Positions 13,001 through 23,840 of a DNA stretch of 64,000 nt are shown here, piece after piece. The stretch comes from Gonapodya prolifera JEL478 (Eukaryota; Monoblepharomycota; Monoblepharidomycetes; Monoblepharidales; Gonapodyaceae), in NCBI GenBank assembly GCA_001574975.1, contig KQ965769.1:1-64000 (forward strand), read 5' to 3'. Under the pieces are notes generated by a model. The model was not told the origin of the DNA and did no database searches. It worked only from the letters and a program-made list of their open reading frames with translations. Numbering within the stretch: the stretch's first letter is position 1; each line of letters opens with the position of its first letter. A program made the position numbers and the translations under genes.

Positions 13001-13311
13001 TACAAGTGATCTTTTCCCCTCACCAGAGATAAGTATTTAGTGTTGTGATCTGTGAGATCTTGTAGGTTGCTATGTACTGAGTCCAATGGTGGCAGAAAGT
13101 ACAATGACAATTAGTACAGTGCAAGAGGTCTTCTAAATTGGACTTCAGGTGATTCAGCACAGATAACAACTAAGAATTAATGGCAGTATCATTCATGTAA
13201 ATTTTCCAAATAATGCTTGACATTGATAATTATTATTATGGCATTTCTCAAGAAACTGTCTGCATTAATGTAACACATGAGCAAACACAAAGTTCAACTA
13301 CATCTACCATG
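10093..13311. other. AT-rich, CpG-poor gene desert
   Basis: I see no gene in these 3.2 kb. The sequence is AT-rich with many TG and CA steps, and only about 20 CG dinucleotides by eye, far fewer than the flanking genes. Short open frames on both strands have no recognisable domain. The composition matches the decayed copia region at 1-1900, so this is most likely an old, methylated transposon tract with no readable coding remains. Confidence 0.6.
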
Positions 13312-16187
13312 CTATTGAGTGAAAGTATAAGGATTTCCAGATGGTGCAAACAGATTGCTTTGAAAAGTAACAGAGTTAAATCCCCCAGGCCGGGCTGCAT
13401 TTCCAATACCTTGTTGCCCAGATGTCAATTGAGGCTGCATTCCAAATGAGTTAGAAGGTTGAACCATTCCTGACAGAGGCGCATTATCAACAAATGGGTG
13501 AACAGAAGATGATGCTCCAGTAATGGGCAGAGCAGAAAATTGAGTTCCCATTTGCTGCGGTAAAGGTGCTTGAACAGATGTTTGATACTGGTTGGTCTGC
13601 AGCTGCTGTGACGATGTACCAAAGGGTCCTTGTAGTTGTTGTGCACCAAATGGATTTGACGAAAGCAGTGGAGTTTGCTGCCAGTTGTTTGCAAATGTCC
13701 CCCCCCCGCCAAGAGCAAAAGGATTGCTTCCATTTATCGCATTACTAAAAGCAGGGGAAGCAGGGGCCATGGGTGTGCTTGCGATGGCAGAAAACGGATT
13801 GCTTTGCTGCGTGCCGAAGGTTTGGCCCACCCGGCCAGAAAAGCTGGAGTATTGAGGCACAACCCCAGGTGCGCCGACAGAAGCAGATGCCCCAATGGCA
13901 TTGGCATTATTGGGGTACGTAACACTAGCGGCGCGATTCCACGATGACTGATTTGTCATTCCTGTTGCAATTGCAGCGAATGGGTCATGCGCATACGGGA
14001 GAGTGGGGATAGCTGATGTTCCAGCACCAGCCCAGGTGTTACCGTAGCCCTGCTGCTGCGGTTGCTGTTGCTGTTGTTGTTGCTGTCGCTGTTGATATTG
14101 CTGTTGTTGCTGTTGCTGTTGTTGCTGAGGAAGCTCGTCGTCCAAGCTCGCAAAGAAATCAATCAGTTGCGGCTGCGATTGGAACTTTGTTCGAGCTGAC
14201 TTTAACTCATTAACCTCATTTCGTAAGGCAGCAGAAGCAGTGTTGGCCATGGCGTTGGAGGCACCAAATGCTGGTGCGGTTGCGGTTCGGGCTGAAGTAA
14301 AGGTCGATACATAAACGTCTTCGTTCCTGAATGAGACGAATTGATAAAAAAATGTCACGTACATCGGAGAGGCGACTGTTCTACCACAGCCTTTGCCGCT
14401 GTAGGCTTTGCAGATTGTGACCGCACTTCAACACGTTTATTCATGTCAACTCTGACGCGGTGGGGTAGTGTTCGAATTAAGGAGCAACTCACCACGACTG
14501 TCGTGCTCTGGTTTTTCAACATCTGAAGGAAAGGTGTGACCCTTCGTTCGAATAGAATGTCAAACCATGTGACACTATACCTGTTCCCTTCTTCTCCAAA
14601 TACGATTCCCTGTTAGGCTCAAAATTGGGATCTTTAACGTAGGATTCCAAGCTGGACAGAAGTGATGCGGGAGTCTGGAACGTTGGATACGATACGGTCA
14701 CTTTAACATCCGAGACAAAATCCGACAAAGCCAAGTTGGCACCGACTTTTCTGAGAGTGGGAATCTCGAAACCCAGGCTATGCCGCAAATTTCGCGTCAT
14801 CTCGAACAAGTCCGCGGTTTTGTCTGACTGTTGACTGAACGACCTGTAAATCGAGAGCGCTCGCATTGCTTCGGGTTTGGGACGGACGAAAAAGCTGTCT
14901 ACCACACGAGCAAAGTATCTCATTCGCTTATGCGTCAGTGGATAAAAGGGAACCCGAAGACAAACCCAAAATCTTGATCACAACTTCGTTGACGATGTGG
15001 AACAAGGGAATGCAGTCAGCGAGAAGTAATCGAAAAGCTTGCAGCGTCACAATATTGTCGATGTCGTGCGCTTCAAACTGATGGCATGGTAAGTTTCCAC
15101 CCGAGGTTGGGAACATTTTTTTTGCGCGATCAATACCTTGCACGCAAGAACACCGTCCAAGAACCGCTGGAGCAGGGCCACGTTTGAGAGATACGCAGTG
15201 TCGACTTTGGCGCTCCGGAACTGCTGGACCATTGCGTCACGCGCTTTGATGTTCCGCGTTGGGTCTTGTTTCATGTCGGCACAAATCATGACGCGCTCCT
15301 GCAATAAAAAGTCAGAGAGAACAGCAGGAAAACGGACGGGGCGAATTCAGGGAATTCACCTCGATGTAGCGAGCATAGGCACGGAGATTCTTAGTCTGCG
15401 AAAGTCCACCGCCGTCGCCTGATCGATCCCGAAACCCAGCAACGTTGAGAAAGCTGGTCAAATTCAAATCCATGCGAGACTTGAGACTAATATTGACCAT
15501 TGGTCGGAAAGGGCAGCGCGCACCTAGGAACCTTCGACAGGTCTGCGAATGTGCAGCGGGGATAGGTCGTGGTTAGAACGGGAGGTTGGGGTCCCGTGAA
15601 AGAGGGAGGGGGGCTCACAGTTGATGGCATGGTCGGTTGGCCCTTCTCGGATTATCAAGTGAACTATAAAGAACGGACCGTAGAGCGTGTTCATCATCTT
15701 CACCTCCGCGACAAACAAGTATCGCTTACTGAGAATGACTGATTTGAATGCCGTCTTCGTATCAGATTCCGATTCCGACAATGATTGAAATCCGTCCTTT
15801 CACAGTTTTCTCATCACGCAGCCACCTACAGCCCAATGAGCCTCCGCAATTCTCATATCAATGAGCTTGAACGCTTCGTGAATCGGAAAGCGACCTGATA
15901 TCTATCAAGGCGACCCGTTGAGCAGTTGAGCTATCCACAATGACACCCAATCCCCGACGAGGTTCCCACCAACGCATCCAGAACACGATTCACATGCTTG
16001 CGCGAGAGCGGTTCCTCATCAGGCGACTTGACGTGTGCGATACGAGCGGCAGAGCCATTTCAATATACATGTTGAAACCGTCGATGGCGATTAGAGTGCT
16101 CACTGTGATTTTCAATATCGATCTCCTGATCTCTCCGTCGTCCGTGAAACGTGTAAGGGACACGTCGAGCCGCTGCTTCAACGACAT
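13312..16187 (-). CDS. YAP1801: Clathrin assembly protein AP180/CALM type (YAP180)
   Basis: This endocytic adaptor binds PI(4,5)P2 through an ANTH domain and recruits clathrin and EH-domain proteins at the plasma membrane. The start at 16187 gives MSLKQRLDVSL; splicing then yields RRSILKITSPDEEPLSRKHV, corresponding to the phosphoinositide-binding segment. AFKSVILIHLIIREG is formed by joining exons across an intron at about 15673-15734. Further ANTH pieces follow: VALLQRFLDGVLACKVL, FRLLLADCIPLFHIVNEV, AMRALSIYRSFSQQSDKT and SLLSSLESYVKDPNFEPNRE. The C-terminal half (exon to 13312) is low-complexity: a poly-Q block, then three NPF motifs (NPFSA, NPFAL, NPFGA) and a DPF, the usual EH and adaptor binding motifs. 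It ends in NPYTFTQ. About seven introns are present. The gene symbol is by family; yeast has two paralogues. Confidence 0.87.
14050..14127 (-). repeat. Poly-glutamine CAG/CAA repeat
   Basis: An imperfect trinucleotide run inside the AP180 coding exon encodes about 25 glutamines with a few Y and R interruptions. CAG and CAA codons are mixed, so it should be fairly stable. It lies between the ANTH domain and the NPF-rich tail. Confidence 0.85.
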
Positions 16188-16361
16188 CCGGGACCGTTGT
16201 AGGTTTTAGTATGGGAGTGGTGTTTCACAACCTCACCTCACACCACGCGACCGAGATAAGCGGAAGTGATAAATGGTTTATATGAAGGAACGAGATAATT
16301 CTAATCTCAATTACAAGGCACCGATATTATGCAAAGTTCGGAGTGGTTGATATCAACGTTC

Positions 16362-16852
16362 TCATTTCTTCTTCTTCTTTCCAGCAGCTTGCTGAGGCGT
16401 GCTAACGTCTTCGGGAATGTCCTTTTTACTGGTTGTTGAATGTGACAAGGAACTGAATCCCAACCCAAGAGCTGCAAAATCCAAGGGGTCCGAATCCGCA
16501 GTCCCGAATCTGGCGTTGAAAGCAGAAATATTCGCACTTTCGTCCACTTGAACCGACAGTTTTGGATTCCAGAGGGGTGAGTTCCTTTCGAGAACGGTTC
16601 AATGCAGTTCACATCGTAGAGGACCCATTGGGGAAAGACACGGAACCCCCCTCACCTCAAATCCTTTGTCAATTTCAAAACAGGACGGGGCGAGGTAGTT
16701 TTGACCCTCACTGTTGATCCATCAGACAGAACGATTTGCTGGGTGAAGAGTGGAGGCTGGGAGCTCTTTGACCGCATGGCGACAACGCAGGCGACGCGGG
16801 GGCGGACGTGAAGGCTCTGCAGCCGAGAGACAGACAAATGCAGCGGTCGCAT
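16362..16852 (-). CDS. MRPL36: Mitochondrial large-subunit ribosomal protein bL31m
   Basis: Two exons (16852-16656 and 16584-16362) join with GT-AG ends to give a protein of 139 residues. The N-terminus MRPLHLSVSRLQSLHVRPR is rich in Arg, Ser and Leu with no acidic residue, a typical mitochondrial presequence, which decided the start. The core reads IVLSDGSTVRVKTTSPRP, KLTKDLRNSPLWNPKL and ESANISAFNARFG. The join falls inside the conserved LTKD-R-N-PLWNP motif of fungal bL31m. The C-terminus is lysine-rich (GKKKKK). It would act in the mitochondrial ribosome near the central protuberance. It is immediately upstream of, and co-oriented with, AP180. The family call rests on the PLWNP and DGST motifs. 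Confidence 0.78.
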
Positions 16853-17159
16853 TTGGCACCAGACTGATTCGAGGTGGACAGAAAATTCTGCCGTCCACTC
16901 ACTTGCTATGGTCCGGCAGAACTTACTCAAGACTCTCGATGCCGCGAGACGACACACGCGAAAAGCGGAGAGACAAGAAGCACGAGGAAAGAGGCACGAG
17001 ACACAGGAGAGACCCGGATAAGGGGGCGACGCCGAGTTTGGAGGTTGCTGGTGGGTTGTGTTGCGACGTCCCCTCCACAACGATTCAAGCTCACTGCGTC
17101 ATCCCGAGTAGAGCGACTCACTGATGACGACTACTGTACGTTTTGATATGTGAACTTTG

Positions 17160-18462
17160 ATGGCATCCGCCGCACACCGTCCGCTCTTTAGACAGGAAGA
17201 GTGCAGAGTTTCGCCTCTGGTTGCAAAAAAAGGTGACGGTATTCTCGGTCTGCGGGAGTCGAGTCCTTAAAAATAACAAACGGGGATCATTCGCAGGGAA
17301 AAGAGGCGGACTCGACCAAGGAGGCTCGTAAACTGTTCGGGAAGTTTGTTCAGAAGTGGAATGATGGCAAACTGGATGCCATTTTCTACGGAGGTGTGAC
17401 TCCAGCCGAGAGCAGGAAAAGCACCGGAAGCTCAGGGTGGTCGTTCAAGGGGGTAACAGCCGAAGGTGAGCCGTCCGTCCGAGGCCTTAGCGCCACCAGG
17501 CGCTGACCGAGGACACGAGCGTAGCGAGTGTGTCCGCCGGAGGCCAGTCTCCGCGAAGCGGAGTACGCTCATTGCGGAGCGATATCGAAGAGTGCGCCGG
17601 AGGCGAGTGATCCGCGAAGCGGAGTACATTCATCACGGAGCGAGCTCGAGGTCTAAGCTCGATAGTGCTGGCCGATGACACGAGCTTAGCGAGTGTGTCC
17701 GCCGGAGGCGAGTGATTTGCGAAGCGGAGTACGCTCACTGCGGAGCGATATCGAAGAGTCTCCTCGGGCAAAGACCGAGGTTGACTGCCGGAGGCGAGTG
17801 ACTCGCGAAGCGGAATGCGTCCTTCTTGGCGCTCCCCTTTTTATTCAACGACCCCGACCGACCACAAAACAAACAGAACTTCGAAGGACAGTATCAGAGG
17901 TCCAACGCGCGACGGAAGATGTTCCCATATTCACATCTAGTACCAGATCGGGTGGTCCAGCCCCAAAGGCCTCTCACCCTGGACCGAACCCAACCTTGGA
18001 AGATGAAGATGCAAATGATGACTATCGAGCAGCTTTGAAAGCGAAGCGGCGGAAAGAGGCACGAGACACAGAGGATATGTTGGATATGGTTGCTCCGAAA
18101 GAGACTGGACGAGAGGCAATGCTGATGAAGAAGGCCGCTCGAAAGAAACCGACACGAGACGACGACTACGACGTGGAATTGGGTGATAATGAGCTTTACG
18201 GAGGAGGGGACTCATTCAAGCGAAGGTGCGTCTCGCATGACATAGGCATTGTTGCAGTTTTTGGCTGAAGCCAGCTACGTTCGACAGTCTCGAAATGGAG
18301 AAACGACGACAAGAGCGTCGAGAACAAGTGAAAGGTCGGGACAGTCAGCAGCTCGCCGCCGTGAACGCAGACAAGTTCCGATCGCACAGAGAGAAAGAAA
18401 ATGCAATAATGGAACAATTTAAGAAGCTAGCAGAAGAGAGATTTGGTAGCAAGCATAGTTAA
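17160..18462 (+). CDS. Conserved nuclear-type protein of unknown function
   Basis: Four exons can be traced. Exon 1 starts MASAAHRPLFRQEECRVSPL. Exon 2 gives KEARKLFGKFVQKWNDGKLDA. Exon 3 begins at 17877 with ELRRTVSEVQ and carries KETGREAMLMKKAARKK and ELYGGGDSFKR. Exon 4 is KRRQERREQVKG to AEERFGSKHS and the stop at 18460-18462. The pattern of K-rich coiled helices, a TGREA motif and a GGGDSF motif looks like a conserved eukaryotic family, but I cannot name it. The protein is highly charged, with no signal peptide or membrane segment, so a nuclear location is likely. Its second intron (17466-17876) is 411 bases, several times the local norm, and is filled with hairpin repeats. The reading frame stays open through part of that intron, so automatic annotation may wrongly treat the repeats as coding. 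Confidence 0.7.
17489..17816. repeat. Array of paired mini-hairpins within an intron
   Basis: The array consists of four modules, at about 17536, 17595, 17700 and 17788. Each pairs a GGA-loop hairpin (CGCC-GGA-GGCG or GCC-GGA-GGC) with a GAA-loop hairpin (best copy CTCCGC-GAA-GCGGAG at 17549-17563), spaced by AGTGA or similar. Between them lie further inverted repeats: AGCGCC-ACCA-GGCGCT (17489-17504), GGACAC...GTGTCC (17511-17535), CGCTC...GAGCG (17566-17581) and CCTCGG...CCGAGG (17762-17780). A larger unit starting GACACGAGC recurs about 165 bases apart (17512, 17677). GCGAAGC is known to form an unusually stable DNA mini-hairpin. Confidence 0.85.
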
Positions 18463-18520
18463 GGATGTAACGTTTGGAGATGATAAGTTTCAAGCCGCCT
18501 GATCCCGTTTACACAAGGTT

Positions 18521-20811
18521 ATGGCCTTGGCTCCGCTCGTCGAAGCGCTACAAGGATGGGGCTACTCCTCTCAAGCATCACCCTCTCTGGATTGGGCATT
18601 GTCGGTTCCATCTGTCGCCGGTTTCCTCCGTCACGTCGTGTCTGCTCTTCCAGGATCGTCTGAACGACGTTTTGGGATCGATGGACCACTAGACGTCTTG
18701 AGCCAAGAGGAGTTTGATGCGTTGGTATACGCTTAGGCCTCTTCGTGATGGTGGAAATGAAGAAATGGGTGGATTTTCAGATTTCAAGAGATCGTTTCGA
18801 AGCACCCGGAATTGATTTCGGAGCATCAGCCCGTGAGCATCACTGCAAGCAGACTCGAATCACTTTTGGAATGAAGATTGATAACATCCCCGCGTCCCAT
18901 TAAGCGGGAGGAAGGTGCCAAGTTGCCAGACGACGAGCCCCCCGGATCTTTGCCACCCGGATTTCCGCTGGCAGGGAAGATAGAAGCACTGGAGTTTCAA
19001 CTCAAGGGTCTGCAGTGAGGTTTCGCGCGTTCTATCCGCGCAAGCTACTTTTACATTCGGGAAACAGGCAGCAACTATTGAAACAACGTGAAAGTGCGGA
19101 GAAACTCTCCTTGCTGGCGAAAGCCTCCAAAGCGCGATTGAAGAATGCAGAGAAGTCGGTAACTTCGAAACTGCACCAGGTGCGTTTCAAAGCCAACGAA
19201 TACTCCAGCCATTGTGATAACTATGAAACGTCCACGGCCCTTTTCGCATGTCCAGCTCGGGGCTTCGCTTGACAGGCTCAACGAGGCGACGAATACGTGG
19301 CAAACTGTTTTAGCGAGGACGTCTCCCCCTCTCAGTACGTTGAAGTTCCGCGTGACGTGATGTCTTGGAGTTGTCATCGGAGTGTTGTTCCGTAGTTCAC
19401 AATGACAACGACACCGTGCTTCCTGTAAGCGGCGACGACAAAGCACTTGCGGTAATGTTGTGTGCTTTGCTGTAATCAATAATTTGACTAACGTTTCGTG
19501 ACACTAGTTTGTGGAAGGTACCGCCTTTGCATGGTTCACGCACGAGGTGGATATGCTTCTCACATCCCACCTTGACCCACAACAGAAATGGAAAGCGAGA
19601 TTCGTCGACTGACTTTCCTGTAAGTTTGACATATTCCGAAACCCGCATGTGTCTGGACACATCAACTTCGACTCCAGGTTCGCCCTCACGGCCCAATCCC
19701 ACCACGAAGCCGAATGTCAAGTCATCGCCGCACAAAGCCAGCTTGATTCCTTAAACGAAGCTCTGTCGCACGCCCCTGCGGGGTCCTCTTCACACATCTC
19801 TTTACAGCCTGCCGGTGCCGAATCCGCCGCCACCACCGCCGAAACCGCCGATCGCATATCCTTTCTGGAGCGCGAAATCGCCCGGCTCGAGATCGAATCG
19901 GCCGTGTACCCGGTCGACTACGCGGCAAAGATGGCCAAACAGGAAAGGCGGATGACAGCATTGAAGAAGGTGCGCGCTTTGGCGTCATTTCCTCCTCCGT
20001 ATTCATCCGGCCGACTGTGTATCATCTCGTCAGCTCGACACAGCAATGACGCGATCCCTCGCCGTGCACGCTCTAGCCGCACACGTGGCAACGGTGCGGA
20101 AGGATAGCATCGTGGAGGCGTACCGGACCGTCACGGCCGTACAGCAGGAAATGCAAAGTGATTATGCGGGGGCACAGAAACGGCAGGTACGACTGACGGT
20201 CTGCTGCTCGTTGGTTATGTTGGATTTACCTCGCACATGGCACGGCTCCGAAGACGCTCCTCGTCGAGTCGGACTCCATTGTCCCCGACCACGTCCTGCT
20301 GGACGAGACCGACCCGTTCATTCGAGAGCTCTTTGCCGCTTTGGACCCACACCAAGACCAATCACCTTCCGCCACCTCCATCACCGCCACTGCCCAACGA
20401 CCATCGCACGAAACAACTTCCAGTCTCCGTTCTGCTGAATCCATGGTCCGAATGGCGCGCGACCTGGTGGTGCGGAGCGCTGATCGGGGCGGCGTGAAGG
20501 CGGTGAAGCCCTGGGAGCAGTCGGAGCTGTGGGTTGAACTTCTTCGTGGGCGTAAGCTTGGAGATTTGGTCTGACACCCGGTTGCCTAGTGCCGTCCAAG
20601 ACGCCGCGCGGCTCGTGTTGGCGCAGTCGGTCACGCAGGAGATTTGTCTGGATTCTTCGGTACGTCGCAATGGTCATTGTCAGTCCAACAAGGTATTGGG
20701 TTCTCACACATCCCGCACCGCACTTCCACGTTGCAGGACCACTCCAAGCTTTTCATCGCGCTCAAGAATGCGGTAGAGTCGGTGCAGAAAGCTATGCGGG
20801 AGCTTCGATGA
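18521..20811 (+). CDS. HAUS3: HAUS augmin-like complex subunit 3
   Basis: Augmin (HAUS) binds spindle microtubules and recruits gamma-tubulin for branching nucleation. The N-terminus from the ATG at 18521 reads LVEALQGWGYSSQASPSLDW, then LDVLSQEEFDAL. This matches the HAUS3 pattern: a short helical head with a GY motif, a conserved W, and an L-S-x-x-E-x-x-AL end. The rest is long coiled coil: RQQLLKQRESAEKLSLLAKA, RISFLEREIARLEIESAVYP, AKMAKQERRMTALKKV, and a C-terminal DHSKLFIALKNAVESVQKAM ending MRELR and a stop at 20809-20811. It has about nine exons and no signal peptide. Coiled-coil proteins are easy to misassign; the head motif is the main support. It converges on the minus-strand gene ending at 21024. 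Confidence 0.6.
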
Positions 20812-21023
20812 GACCCTTTGTCCGTTTGGCAAGGATTCTACATTATTTTTCCATCCTGTGCATATCTTTTGTGTCGTCGTAACTGGTGCAATACATTTTG
20901 AGCGCCGTACTTTATGCTCGCCCCCGTCTGACACGGCACCGTGGGTTCGACAAAACGTGGAATATGACTTCACTATGGTATAAGTAGATGTTGCAACGGC
21001 ATACCCCCCATTCCAAACGCCCA

Positions 21024-22887
21024 TCACAACACGCCCTTGAACATAGGTTCCGTCGTCACGAGTAGGGGCTGGGCGGACAAGCCGGCCACGTCGCACAGGT
21101 CGCGCGGGGCGACGTTGGCGGCGAGGCGGGCGAGGTTGGTGCGGAGTTGGGCGGCTGGTGGGAGTTGCGTCGAGGGGGACGCAGTGCGGACTTCAGAAAC
21201 ACGACGGTGCGCGATGGCGCCGAAGAAGAGGCACAACTCACCGAGCACCTTCTCAACCTCCCCCGGCCTGTCCACATCCTCTTGCACTCTGACCTTCCTA
21301 CACATCTCCAACGCATCCAACACCTCCCTATTCCTTTCCAACACCGCGTCCGTAGGCGCGTCTTCGGGGAGGACGTCCAGGAGACGTCGCAGTGTGGATT
21401 CGTCAGGGCCTGGCGTGGGGGCAAGACGTGGGAATGGGCCCCGACGGGGGAGGAGCACGGATTGGATGAGTGAGGAAGGTGTCGCGCGGAGAGATGAGAT
21501 GGGCCCCAGAGTGGGGAGGTGCGATGAGAAGGGGTCGGCGTTCAGGAACGGTGCTAGTGAGCCGGGGTGGAGTGTTGAGATTGGGCGGTCGGCGGTCAGC
21601 GGTCGGCGGTCACGTGCGAGTGGGAGTGCACGTGCAGTTTGAAAACACAACGTACCTTGAACCCTCCGTGCCGGGGCGGGTCTGGGCTTGATGTCGGCGA
21701 GACGGGCCAGCGTGGGTGGGTTCTTGGCGCCCGAGCCGGCGGACGCGGAAGGGCGGACCGAGACGGGGATGCGCATGACGTTGGGTGCTATTGGTTGGTG
21801 GAGCGTGGAGTGACGAGGGGTGGAAGAAGGCATGGGACAGGGGTGGTCAGATTCAAGTTGGAACAGTACTCCAACCCCTCCCCGCAAGTACTCCGACCAC
21901 TGCCCCCCCAGCCATGTGCCATTCCCATTCCTTCCACCACCGCATCCCATAGCCCCTGTCAGATTCACGAGTACTCCATCCCGTCCCAGCCAAGTCCGGT
22001 TCACTTTTCAATTGATTCCGACCATGCCCTCTTTGATCTCTGATTACTCCGAACTCCAGCCCCGAAAGACTCACGCATTTCGTCGTCATCGTTCATGTCC
22101 AGAGGTGAAGAAGAGCGCTCGAGCGAAGAGAACTGCGTGCCACCGTCTGGAAGGACTTTGACGAGCGCCTTTTTGAGAGGCGGCGGCGGAAGTGTCTTCG
22201 CAGACTCCTGAAACAACCAAAGCAATCAGCACACCACACCGACTAAAAGCAGCTTTTAAGGGACCGCTCACATCCTGGGTCCTCGTAGACCTTCTCCTTT
22301 TCTTCCTGCCCATCTCGTCCTCGTCCTCGCCACCACCCTCGGGCGGCGAGTTGACATGAGTCGGAAAGAGCGCGCACTGCTCCGCAATGAGACGGCTGGC
22401 GAGTGCCCGCAGGGCGAGTGCTGCGTCGCGGGTGTCGGGGGATGAGAGGCGGGGAGTGAGGAACGTGTCGATGGCGGTCTGAGCCGGGGAGGGGAGAGGG
22501 GAGAGGGAACGGGGCACGGTGAGATGGCACGGAGATAGGAGGGACGGTAAGCACGAGGAAACAGACCTGGACGTGGCTCCAGTACGCGATCTTCCCCTCT
22601 GCAACAGTGGCATCCAGCGCGGTCCAGTCCTGCGCAAACTCCCCGCTGGCATCGGTCCGTCTGAGCACGTAGATCACCTTCTCCAGCGTGCGCACAAAGT
22701 CGCCGCGTGTCTTTCGCGTGGTGTGCGCACCCTGCGTCTCCGCCCCCTGCGTCTCGCTGCTGCCCACTTCGCCCGCCGCAGGTTCCCCTTCGTCCGCAGT
22801 CTCCGCCACACCAGATGCGCCCTCGCCAGTCGCCGACTCCGCCACACTCTTGCGCTTCACAACAAGCTTCAGCATCGGCGTGCTCAT
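21024..22887 (-). CDS. Unidentified nuclear protein, Ala/Pro/Ser-rich
   Basis: The start at 22887 gives MSTPMLKLVVKRKSVAESAT. An acidic low-complexity stretch follows, then a helical block (RKTRGDFVRTLEKVIYVLRR ... AEGKIAYWSHVQTAIDTF ... ALALRALASRLIAEQCALFP) that weakly recalls a bromodomain, but the acetyl-lysine-binding asparagine and ZA loop are not clear. A basic cluster GRKKRRRS is a likely nuclear import signal. After two or three introns a Pro/Ser-rich linker (PSSTPRHSTLHQPIAPNVMR) leads to a C-terminal helical part with TLRRLLDVLPEDAPTDAVLE and a Leu/Ala-rich end closing in EPMFKGVL. I cannot name the family. The gene is real by its consistent splice sites and long open exons. GC content is higher than in its neighbours. 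Confidence 0.6.
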
Positions 22888-23840
22888 GTGGAACTAGTTG
22901 ACCGCAGCACAGTTGCACGGTCCACTCCTCACACAACTCAAGGTTTCAAGTAAGTTTCGAGATCGCCATCCCGCCCGGAAACTCCGTTTCGTGGTGACAG
23001 CTCACACAGCACACGCCCAGACGTTCCACGGTGTTCCCTCCGAGTATTATCCCCGAAGACCTCCACCAAACGGCACTACATTTCAAGGATGCTGTGCTGT
23101 CAGATAAGGCGCTCGATCGTGGTGTGTGCGCCTCTTGCCGCCAGACGAAATTTCGTAGAAATGAAATGGGAGCAATGGGGACCGATCGGAGATGCGCAGA
23201 CATTCGCCGATGCCTGTCAGTTTATTTGAAAAACGAAGCAGTTTCCAGAAATGCCAATTCAGAACGCGAACTATGGGTCATTTTCGCATTTGCTGATGTT
23301 GCCGCGCACCTGTCACCACGAATAGTGGGAAGCAAAAGCGGAAATTTTCAGAATGAAGGAGGACAATGGCCTCTCTAGCTATGCAAAACTTGCGTGAATG
23401 CTCAGGTTCGGAACAGCAAGCTGGAATATGTCGAGGCACCACTGCAGGAGCGGTCGATTGCAGCACTTTAGTCTGCCATTCTTTTTCGGCTCACAGGAAG
23501 ACGAGGTTGTATCGCGCCCGTCGTCCATCTCCGTTATCATTTGTATTACGCCTTCTTCTCTCTCGTACTATTATATTATTCTTTCGCTTGCGTTTCGAAG
23601 TGACATCGCCCTGGTCCCGCGTGGGCTTGCCCCGCAAGGGCGAAGTATTATCAGTGTCATTAAATATTTTCCTGTTATGCCGATTCAACCACTCCGTTTA
23701 TCGTTTGCAGAAAGTGGGGGAACATATGCTGACTTGCCAGAGCTCGCAGAACCTTCCTTACCTTTGAGCTGCCCACAAACTGTATGTAACCCATCCTGAC
23801 AGACATATTACATAAATAAAATAATATTCTCAATCCGAAC
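22888..23840. other. Intergenic, no gene assigned
   Basis: Open frames occur, the longest on the plus strand at 23031-23378 and 23366-23799. The first contains a CASCRQTKF stretch, but neither has a recognisable fold or clear splice partners. The region separates the 5' end of a minus-strand gene from the 3' end of the kinase-LRR gene. Confidence 0.45.

Noticed and set aside
13312-14364. Several plus-strand frames rich in Val/Ala or Cys
   Set aside because: They are antisense shadows of the poly-Q and NPF-rich AP180 exon.
17693-17876. Open frame through the hairpin repeats as coding exon
   Set aside because: A clean donor at 17466 and acceptor at 17876 restore a better protein. Repeats of this kind are naturally free of stops in some frames.
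22243-22887. Bromodomain call for the helical block
   Set aside because: The ZA loop and the key asparagine are not convincing; kept only as a remark.
23031-23378. Plus-strand frame with CASCRQTKF, reminiscent of the Cys motif near the start of some Helitron-type proteins
   Set aside because: The likeness is limited to a few residues, with no helicase or Rep motifs nearby.
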